This document shows positions 57,675-64,000 of a DNA stretch of 64,000 bases, piece after piece. This DNA is from DASUPK01 sp963815665 (GTDB lineage: Bacteria; Actinomycetota; Thermoleophilia; Solirubrobacterales; 70-9): NCBI GenBank assembly GCA_963815665.1, contig CAWFHN010000008.1, positions 129,441 through 193,440 on the forward strand. Reading direction: 5' to 3'. The notes under the pieces were generated by a model. The model saw only the letters and a program-made list of their open reading frames with translations, ran no database searches and had not been told where the DNA came from. The position numbers and the translations under genes are program-made. The stretch's first letter is position 1. Each line of letters opens with the position of its first letter.

Positions 57675-59150
57675 CCATCCCGCCCGATCTGGAGGCGCAG
57701 ATCCTGCGCTATTATCATGTCGAGAAATGGCGCGTTGGCACGATCGCCCGCCAGCTGCATGTGCACCACGGCACCGTGGCGCGGGTCTTGGCCCAGGCCG
57801 GTCTGCCCAGGATCGGGCCGCCGGCACGTCGCTCGCAGGTCGAGCCCTATCTGCCCTTCATCCATCAGACCCTGGAGAAGTTCCCGACGCTGACCGCCAG
57901 CCGGCTGTACGCGATGGTGTGCGAACGCGGCTACCGCGGCAGTGGCGATCACTTCCGCCACCTCATCGCCTGTCATCGGCCGCGCCCGGCGGCGGAGGCC
58001 TATCTGCGTCTGCGCAGCCTGCCCGGCGAGCAGGGGCAAGTCGACTGGGGCATTTTGGTCACCTCATGATAGGCCGCGCGCGCCGTCCCTTGATGGCCTT
58101 CGTCATGGTGCTGAGCTACTCGCGCCAGATTTTTTTGCGCTTCTTCCTCGATGCCCGCATGGAGAACTTCCTGCGTGGTCACGTCGGCGCCTTCACGGCC
58201 TGGCGTGTCCTGCTCTACGACAATCTCAAGAGCGCAGTGCTGGAGCGCCAAGGCGACGCCATTCGCTTTCATCCTGCCCTGATCGCGTTCGCCGCACATT
58301 ATCGTTATGATCCGCGTCCGGTGGCGGTGGCGCGCGGCAACGAGAAGGCCGCGTTGAGCGCGCCATCCGCTATGTGCGCGACAACTTCTTCCCGGCCCGA
58401 AAGTTTGCCGATCTCGACGACCTCAATGTCCAGGCCGAGGCCTGGAGCCGTGGCCTGGCGGCGGATCGGCGCTGCCCCGGACAAGACACCCTCAGCGTCC
58501 GCGAGGCCTTTGCCGCGGAGGCGCCAAAACTGCTGGCGTTGCCGGACAATCCCTATCCGCTCATCGAGCGCGTGGCGGTGAAGGCCGGCAAGGCCCCCTA
58601 TGTGCGCTTCGACCTCAACGGCTATTCCATCCCGCACACCAAGGTGCAGCGCCTGCTCACGGTGCTGGCCGATCCAAACGAGGTGCGCATCGTCGATGGC
58701 GCGCTGGTGCTCGCCTGTCATCGCCGCAGCTACGACAAAGGGGCGCAGATCGAGGATGCCACCCATGTCCAGGCCTTGGTCGAGCACAAGCGCGCCGCAC
58801 GCCGCCACCGCGACACCGACCAGCTCGCAAAAGTGGCGCCGGAGAGCCAGACCTTGCTCCTGCGCGCCGCAGAGCGCGGCGACAATCTCGGAGCCATCAC
58901 CGCCGCCCTGCTGCGGCTGCTGGAGCGCTACGGCGCCGCCGAACTTGACGCCGCAATCCGCGAGGCGATCGAGCGCGGCGTGCCGCATCCCAATGCGGTG
59001 CGGCTCGCACTCGAACACCGCCGCGAGCTGCGCGACAAGGCGCCGCCCGTCACCGTCATGCTGCCCGAGCATGTCAAGGTGCGCGATGTCCACGTGCAGC
59101 CGCATCGGCTCGAACCCTATGACCAACTCAAGGAGCACGGCGATGAGTAA
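57671..59150 (+). pseudogene. istA: IS21 transposase IstA with two frame breaks
   Basis: N-terminal HTH (KWRVGTIARQLHVHHGTVARVL) and GQVDWG are in the first frame (stop at 58069). HFGHLMIGRARRPLMAFVMV and NLKSAVLERQ, the DDE core, are in the next frame. ERAIRYVRDNFFPARKF to the end are in a third. One G added to the G4 run at 58047-58050 and one to GG at 58347-58348 restore a single ~493-residue IstA. Probably inactive as read. Confidence 0.88.
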
Positions 59151-59868
59151 CCTCGAAGCTCTGCACGTGCGTGCCAAAGCGCTCAACCTGCATGGCCTGC
59201 TGGCGCATTGGGGGGAAGCTGCCGCGGCCGGCTGGCTTGCGACGCTGATCGACTGGGAGGAGCAGGAGCGCACGCGCCGAAGCCTTGAGCGCCGCCTGCG
59301 CGCCGCTCATATCGGACGTTTCAAGCCGCTCTGCGACTTCGATTGGACCTGGCCCAAACGCTGCGACCGCGCAGCCTTCGAAGCGCTGATGGCGCTCGAC
59401 TTCCTCAAGGACGCAACCAACGCCATCCTGGTCGGCCCCAACGGCGTCGGCAAATCAACGCTCGCTCGCAACATCGCCCATCAGGCACTCGTCCACGGTC
59501 ACACCGTGCTGTTCACCAGCGCCGGTCAATTGCTCGGCGAGCTCGCCGCACTCGACAGCGATTCCGCCCTGCGCCGGCGCTTGCGTCACTATGCCGGACC
59601 CCGTCTTCTGGTGATCGACGAGGTCGGATATCTCTCCTATTCCAATCGCCATGCCGACCTGCTGTTCGAGCTCGTCAGCCGCCGCTACGAGCACAACAGC
59701 ACGCTCGTCACTACCAACCGGCCGTTCGCCGAATGGCGCGAGGTCTTTCCAAACGCCGCCTGCGTCGTCTCCCTGGTCGATCGCCTGGTCCACAACGCCG
59801 AGGTCCTCGCCATCGAGGGCAAATCCCTGCGCCTCGGTCGTTACAAATCGCTCGATAGCAGGAGTTGA
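59143..59868 (+). CDS. istB: IS21 helper ATPase IstB, C-terminus fused to foreign sequence
   Basis: A DnaC-like AAA+ ATPase (241 residues) that assists IstA: Walker A GPNGVGKST, Walker B LLVIDEVGYL, and sensor TTNRPF. The overlap with istA is normal. After AIEGKSL the usual RLKEA-like tail is replaced by LGRYKSLDSRS, which reads as integrase on the other strand. Confidence 0.9.
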   Translation: MSNLEALHVRAKALNLHGLLAHWGEAAAAGWLATLIDWEEQERTRRSLERRLRAAHIGRFKPLCDFDWTWPKRCDRAAFEALMALDFLKDATNAILVGPNGVGKSTLARNIAHQALVHGHTVLFTSAGQLLGELAALDSDSALRRRLRHYAGPRLLVIDEVGYLSYSNRHADLLFELVSRRYEHNSTLVTTNRPFAEWREVFPNAACVVSLVDRLVHNAEVLAIEGKSLRLGRYKSLDSRS

Positions 59869-60318
59869 TAACGCGTGCAGTGGCGCGTCAGCTGGCAAGG
59901 CCTGCGCGAGCAAGCTCTTCGCCGTTGCGATGTGCTGCTCAACGGTCGCACCGGCGAGGCCACGCACATCTGATAGATGCCGTCTGTACCGATCAAGAAG
60001 CGGCGAGAACGGGTCTGGACCTGGTTCTCTGAAGAGCAGGCTTCTCGCTGTGAGAAATCGTTCAACAGCGCATCGGGTGCCTTGCAATGACGCGGAGGCA
60101 AATGCTTGCGACAGAAAGCTCGATGACACGCCGGTATTCCGCCCAAGCGGCGCTGAACTCATCCCATCGAGCGCTTGCTTCAGCCGTCGTACGTGGCGGC
60201 AAACTGTGTGTTGGGCGTACCCCGCCGAAATGAGCCAAGTGGCGAAATCGTCCAACAAAGCGCCATTGGGCGATCCCGCGTAACACGCATGAGCCTTCGG
60301 AAATAAAAGTTCGAGCAT
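59869..60318 (-). pseudogene. N-terminal part of a XerC/D-like tyrosine recombinase
   Basis: About 150 residues start with MLELLFPKAHACYAGSPN and contain LLDDFATWLISAGYAQHTVC and YRRHLSDVRGLAGATVEQHI, the N-terminal SAM-like domain of integrases that often occur in groups of three in mobile elements. The catalytic domain (R..HxxR..Y) is missing: the frame enters istB sequence in antisense at about 59,868. Confidence 0.8.
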
Positions 60319-60359
60319 GGTTGCCCCCTTCGATGATTGGGAGAACCACGCTACCGATG

Positions 60360-60968
60360 TCAGTTATGTTGAGTGGAAGCGGTCGAAGAGGCTGTTAACA
60401 GCGGGGAAATAGACATCGCCTCCACATAACTGCACGCTGCACATAAATCAAGGATTAGGAGGTGATACTTGTCGAGCTTGGCGAGTGCAGCTTCAAGCGC
60501 GAGTTCGCGGCGTGCGATCTGCAGGCGCTGGACGAGATCGCTGGTGCGCATGAACAGCACGCGCCATCCATTCTCGACGAGCGCGAGGCCGATGGCGGCT
60601 GCCAAGTGGCTCTTGCCGCCGCCGGGTGGGCCGAACAACAAAAGATTGGCGCCCTTTTCGAGCCAACTGTCGCCTGCGGTCAGGGCCATCACTTGCGCCT
60701 TGCTGACCATCGGCACCGCCTCGAAGTCGAAGCTGGACAGTGTTTTACCGACGGGCAGCCGTGCTTCGGCCAGATGACGCTCGATGCGGCGGCGACCGCG
60801 ATCGGCGATCTCGTGCTCGGCGAGCGCGGCCAGGAAGCGAGCGGCCGGCCAGCCTTCCTTGTCGGCCTGCTCGGCGAACTTGGCCCACATCAGCTTGATG
60901 GCGGGCAGGCGGAATTCGGAGAGCAAGAGCTCGATGCGCGCGGCGTCGAGGGGATTGGTCGTCTTCAT
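60360..60968 (-). pseudogene. istB: Second IstB-like ATPase, C-terminally truncated
   Basis: A different IstB (IS21, small ISPsy-type): ELLLSEFRLPAIKLMW, Walker A FGPPGGGKSHLAAAIG, and LLILDL where LLILDDL should continue. At about 60,440 the frame turns into unrelated sequence. A CAGTTATGT/ACATAACTG inverted repeat spans this end (60361-60369, 60424-60432). Confidence 0.8.
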
Positions 60969-61130
60969 GCCATGCCTCCCTCGATCACGAGATCGGTGTT
61001 CGGCGCCACAGCAACCAGTTCGTCATAGGTCGTGAGTGGCACGAGTTCGACCAGCTTTTGGAGCTGGACGCGCTTCTCCGCTTTCTCGGCGCGAATTTCC
61101 TCGGCCCGCTGCGGGTTCATCGACAGTACG
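60965..61130 (-). pseudogene. Tail fragment of the gene upstream of the second istB (IstA-like partner?)
   Basis: The frame ending ...KLVELVPLTTYDELVAVAP... overlaps the istB start by four bases (ATGA), as istA does with istB. The likeness to the IstA C-terminus is weak; upstream the frame is not recognisable. Low confidence. Confidence 0.35.
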
Positions 61131-61305
61131 AATGCCACAAGCGCGATCTGCGATTTGCCCGGCGTCGATGCGGCCGTCGCCTTCCCGGGTCTCTCGATCA
61201 ACGGATTCACCAACAGTGCTAATGCCGGTATCGTGTTTGCGCGGCTGACGCCGTTTTCCGAACGGCGGACCGCCGATCTGAGCGCCCCGGCGATCACGGC
61301 GCAGC

Positions 61306-61460
61306 TCAACGTGAAATTCGCTCTAGGACATCCACGCGGCCGAGAAGCATGAGTGCATGGGCGCGGTTCGTGTAGAGCCAAATCGTGCTGGGCGCGAGCG
61401 AGATGGCCTGGTCAGCGGCCTCAAGCGCCTTTGCGAAATTCTGCGCCAGGACAAGGCCAA
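61306..61460 (-). pseudogene. TPR-protein fragment
   Basis: NFAKALEAADQAISLAPSTIWLYTNRAHALMLLGR is one and a half tetratricopeptide units (the string is broken here: NFAKALEAADQAISL, then APSTIWLYTNRAHALMLLGR). It is preceded by a hydrophobic stretch (AVLVVIGVLIVGPVLAQIVG). No start or end of a gene can be assigned. Confidence 0.5.
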
Positions 61461-61585
61461 GCCATCCCGCTGAAACGCCGGTCCATGCGCCCACGATCTG
61501 CGCGAGGACCGGCCCTACGATCAACACGCCGATGACGACGAGGACCGCATCACGAGGCGGAAAATCCCGCCGCGCCACGAGATAA

Positions 61586-62074
61586 CAGACGGCCGACGAG
61601 AAGCTCGGGATCGCGCCCTTTCGCCATGGCCGCGGCTCCATCCTGATCACCAGCCAACTCCGCGGACACTGGTGTCCCTATTGCCGCATCAGCATTACGG
61701 CGCTGGCGGAGGCGCATCAGGATGTCGCAAAGACCGGCGGGCAGGTCGTCGCGATCCTCCCCGACCTGCAGCAATTCGCCGAGGAGTTCCGAGCCGAGGC
61801 GCATGCGTCCTTTCCGGTGCTCAGCGATGTCGACAACGGATACGCGGTCGGTTTGAATCTGGTCGTGTGGATGGGCGAGGAAATGACGGACTTGGTCAGG
61901 AGGTTCGGAATTGATTTGCCCAGCTATCAAGGCAACGAATCCTGGACCTTCCCAATTCCCGCGACCTTCGTCATCGTCGGCGACGGACGGATCAAGGCTC
62001 GTTTCGTGGATCCCGATTGCCGCAAGCGCATGCCGATCGAGACCCTGTTGGATGCGCTCAGGAACGCCCGTTAA
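61586..62074 (+). pseudogene. Peroxiredoxin-like (AhpC/TSA) protein, N-terminally truncated
   Basis: The frame opens after a TAA (61583) and soon reads RGHWCPYCRISITALAEAH, the thioredoxin-fold active site with CxxC, then VVAILPDLQQFAEEF, FPVLSDVDNGYAVGL, PIPATFVIVGDGRIKARFVD and a proper stop at 62074. The first ~40 residues of the family are lost. Such proteins reduce peroxides or act as thioredoxin-like reductases. Confidence 0.8.
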
Positions 62075-62116
62075 CGGTGTTTCCGTCCATCGACGTTGCA
62101 CGGGCCCGAACCAGGC

Positions 62117-62861
62117 TCAGGCGCGCAGCAGCTTGCCGGCCGCGGATGCAACCGGCGTGCGCTCGCGCCCGGCCACGCCGTAAAGATAGATTGGTTCGCC
62201 GCAGATCGAGCCCCACTATCGATGCGCGCACCAGGGTCGGAGGACGAGACGAACCCGACGGAACGATCGCAATGCCGAAATCGGCTTCGAGCATCTGCAT
62301 CAGATCGCGTTCACATGTCAGTTCATGCGTTCGCTCGACATTGAGCTCGGCGTTGCGCAGCAGTTCGGCGATCTCACCCGCGTGCTCGCAATAGGTTCGC
62401 GTCAGCAACCGCTGCTGCCGAAGCTCTTCGATCTCAACGGCGCCGCGATTGGCAAGCCGGTGCTCGGTATTCAGCAATAGATCGAATTGCTCCGAGAACA
62501 ATGGCCAGCGATCGAAGCGCTCCCAGCTGTCGTCGAGCCCGGCGATAATGCAGAACTCGACGTCGCCGCCTTTGAGGAGCTCCGCCACTTCCAGGGCGGT
62601 TCCGCGCAGGAGCTTGATCTCGAGACCGGGAAAATGCCGGCTCAACTCGCGCAGATGAGGGACGAATGGATTGCAGTCGATGCTGCGCGAGAGCGCCATG
62701 CGCAAGGATGCGATGTCTCCGCGCGTGATGGAAGAAGCGAGCGACTTTGCGCCAAGCGCGCTTTCATAGCATCGCTGCAACAGCGGCAGCATGCGTTGGC
62801 CGAGCTCCGTCAGCTGAGCCTGCGGCCGTTCCCGCCGAAAAAGGTCTCCGCACTTTGTCCG
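62117..62861 (-). pseudogene. LysR-family regulator lacking its DNA-binding helix-turn-helix, one frame break
   Basis: The frame begins at DLFRRERPQAQLTELGQRML, the end of the HTH domain, and continues with the whole effector-binding domain (FPGLEIKLLRGTALEVAELL, DVEFCIIAGLD, FGIAIVPSG). One surplus T at 62191-62192 shifts the frame; without it the C-terminus reads LRRTIYLYGVAGRERTPVAS. The DNA-binding part is replaced by unrelated sequence. It would be divergent to the peroxiredoxin gene. Confidence 0.75.
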
Positions 62862-62898
62862 TCAGGGCTGCCCGCGCTGCCTGTTCGCATCAGCGCGC

Positions 62899-63067
62899 AT
62901 GGACGTCGCCTCCTGTTTTCATCCTGCGGTCGCCGCCTGGTTCAATCAGAGCCTCACAGCCCCGACTTGCGGCACAAGCCCAAGCGTGGCCGGCAATCCA
63001 GGCCGGCCGGCACGTACTGATCGCGGCGCCCACGGGTTCGGGCAAGACGCTCGATACTGATAGTTAG
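62899..63067 (+). pseudogene. N-terminal fragment of an Lhr-type ATP-dependent helicase
   Basis: ATG 62899 reads MDVASCFHPAVAAWFNQSL; after removal of one T at 62967-62968 it continues AQAQAWPAIQAGRHVLIAAP, TGSGKT. This is the start of Lhr-like DNA repair helicases. The gene ends just past Walker A with TDS and a stop. Confidence 0.7.
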
Positions 63068-63382
63068 ACGAAGCCCACGCCGGCTGATCTCGAACGCATT
63101 ATACTGCGGGTGGTCGCGTGGATGTAGTGCCCAACGTTGCCGGTCGGTCGGCCGTTGGCCTCCGGTTAGCAGTTTGCTTTCTGACCTTCCCGAAGGCCCG
63201 ATCGGTTGCCATGAATCGCTCGACCATAGGGGCAATGAGCTTGGCCGGGTCGGGCGCTGCCTGACTTCCTTCCCGGCCGATCGCCTCGGCGTTATCCGGA
63301 CTCTATGGGCGTGTCTCATGAGCGTCATGTCTCAGCGTCACGCTTGAGCAAACGAGAATTCTGATTCGGACGACGAGTGAGA
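63068..63382. other. Non-coding stretch without recognised features
   Basis: Between the Lhr fragment and the first palindrome I see no open frame with family likeness, no tRNA and no clear promoter. Confidence 0.5.
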
Positions 63383-63432
63383 TGGTGGCTTGCGCACTGG
63401 CGGGCTTAAGCCCGCCAGTGCGCAAGCCACCA
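63383..63432. repeat. 50-bp perfect palindrome, no spacer
   Basis: The 25 bases 63383-63407 are the exact reverse complement of 63408-63432, centred on CTTAAG. It ends one base before ACAAGGAG, the ribosome site of the terminal integrase gene, so it could form a hairpin in its 5' leader. Confidence 0.95.
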
Positions 63433-63447
63433 CAAGGAGCTTTTCCC

Positions 63448-64000
63448 ATTCCCCAGCTCTATTTCACCGAACTTGGCGCTTTTGACGGGTCCGCGATGGT
63501 GACGCACGGTGCACTTCCGGCCTTCTCCGCCGCCGCGATCGCGGCGGCGGAGAAGGCCGGTCTGAGTGAGGGCATGCCATTCATTCTGGATGATGATGGA
63601 CGCTACGATGTCGATCTCAACCGGTTCTTTCGCGCCTGCCCGACCATGGGCGTACGTTCGCCAAATAGCCTCCGGGCCTATGGCCGCGATCTCGTGGTCT
63701 GGATGCGAATTCCTCCGCGAGCGACGCAACGACAAGTCTGTCTGGCAGGCCGACCGAGACGATCTCGCCGCCTATCATGCTGCTCGCCGCCGATCGGCGC
63801 CAACGCATCACATCTCTGCCGCTTCATGGAACCGTGCCGTCGCAGCATTGGAGAAGTTCTACGCCTGGGCACTCGAAGAAGAGTTGATCAAGATTTCTCC
63901 GTTCGGACCTGCAATGGGCTGGCGTCGGATTCACCGTGGCCGTCTCGTTCCAGTGAAGACCATACGAGCACGCGAACCAGGTGCAAGGCGCGGCGATGTT
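63448..64000 (+). CDS. Tyrosine recombinase/integrase, 5' part, cut by window end, one frame break
   Basis: After AAGGAG the frame reads ATT-CCC-CAG (the ATT stands where ATG is expected; ATG 63496 is the first standard start). Then FILDDDGRYDVDLNRFFR, VRSPNSLRAYGRDLVVWMR, and, after removing one A at 63708-63709, FLRERRNDKSVWQADRDDL, AASWNRAVAALEKFYAWA. These are core-binding domain features of a phage-type integrase. The catalytic domain lies beyond the window. Confidence 0.8.
   Translation, partial: MPQLYFTELGAFDGSAMVTHGALPAFSAAAIAAAEKAGLSEGMPFILDDDGRYDVDLNRFFRACPTMGVRSPNSLRAYGRDLVVWMRIPPRATQRQVCLAGRPRRSRRLSCCSPPIGANASHLCRFMEPCRRSIGEVLRLGTRRRVDQDFSVRTCNGLASDSPWPSRSSEDHTSTRTRCKARRC
63517..63560. 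repeat. 44-bp perfect palindrome inside the integrase coding sequence
   Basis: 63517-63538 is the exact reverse complement of 63539-63560, centred on GATC. It is read in frame as PAFSAAAIAAAEKAG, so it adds or replaces residues without breaking the frame. The two palindromes are only 84 bases apart. Confidence 0.95.

Larger units (their letters stand above)
57041..59868 (+). mobile_element. IS21-family element, left end intact, right end lost
   Basis: It begins with TGTCAGAATCCGCG, the TGT-type IS21 terminus, directly inside the helicase gene. It then carries an accessory frame, istA and istB in that order with 4- and 8-base overlaps. The matching inverted repeat (CGCGGATTCTGACA) is not found after istB; the frame of istB runs straight into integrase sequence. 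So the element is right-truncated. Confidence 0.85.

Noticed and set aside
60965..61381. A 138-residue intact gene
   Set aside because: Only the last ~45 residues look like coding sequence; the rest is unpatterned and no start is supported.

Overview
The window is a mosaic of two very different halves. Bases 1 to about 32,780 are a compact, GC-rich, densely coded chromosome segment. Its gene set suggests a high-GC actinobacterium, probably of the Thermoleophilia/Solirubrobacter kind: F420-type PPOX protein, AroH chorismate mutase, DUF3352-like protein, AbiEi/DUF559-type protein, and many 4-base stop/start overlaps. Bases from about 32,780 to 64,000 are loosely coded and full of truncated insertion sequences, integrases and gene fragments of proteobacterial (Rhizobiales/Bradyrhizobium-like) character. 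The switch falls inside the 5' end of an iron-export ABC ATPase gene. It may be a real island boundary, but a chimeric assembly of two organisms is at least as likely. Taxonomy is inferred from gene content only.

Left half. Riboflavin genes (ribH partial, ribBA, ribE, ribD) lie on the minus strand. A MOP-type flippase follows on the plus strand, then a K+ channel with RCK domain, rpe, a zinc-ribbon protein, fmt and def (minus). Next come a DUF559-type protein broken by a 10-bp tandem duplication, priA, a PH-domain membrane protein, metK, a DUF3352-like protein, der, cmk and a cupin. An aromatic amino acid cluster comprises aroA, tyrA (frameshifted before its ACT domain), DAHP synthase, a HisC-type aminotransferase and aroH. 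An 18-residue leader peptide, MSRFAAHTRAYFYFWRFT, lies upstream of DAHP synthase and looks like an unannotated attenuator reading Tyr/Phe/Trp. The half ends with a pseudouridine synthase, an amidase, an M14 peptidase, scpB/scpA, trpS, a PPOX protein, a DHA2 drug exporter, a polysaccharide deacetylase and fetB/fetA.

Right half. A tRNA 3'-half remnant, an IS1595 transposase and pieces of TraG, IS66, IS1380 and IS630 lead into the centrepiece, a three-gene operon of about 15.6 kb (37,671-53,278). It encodes a ~1,541-residue protein with FN3-like and internal repeats, a 700-residue phospholipase D of eukaryotic type, and a ~2,947-residue beta-rich protein ending in six lectin-like (LamG/ConA-type) units. 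None has a visible signal peptide. I do not recognise this as a described system and regard it as the best novelty candidate. An IS1634-type remnant and a hairpin follow. Then come remnants of a DUF1611 protein, an RND pump and a DUF1998/DISARM-type helicase cut by an IS21 element, an integrase, a second istB, TPR, peroxiredoxin, LysR and Lhr fragments, and a terminal integrase with two perfect palindromes of 50 and 44 bp.

Many genes in the right half, and tyrA in the left, carry frame breaks that one base in a short homopolymer would repair. Two others are short exact tandem duplications. Read error must be excluded before these genes are called pseudogenes.
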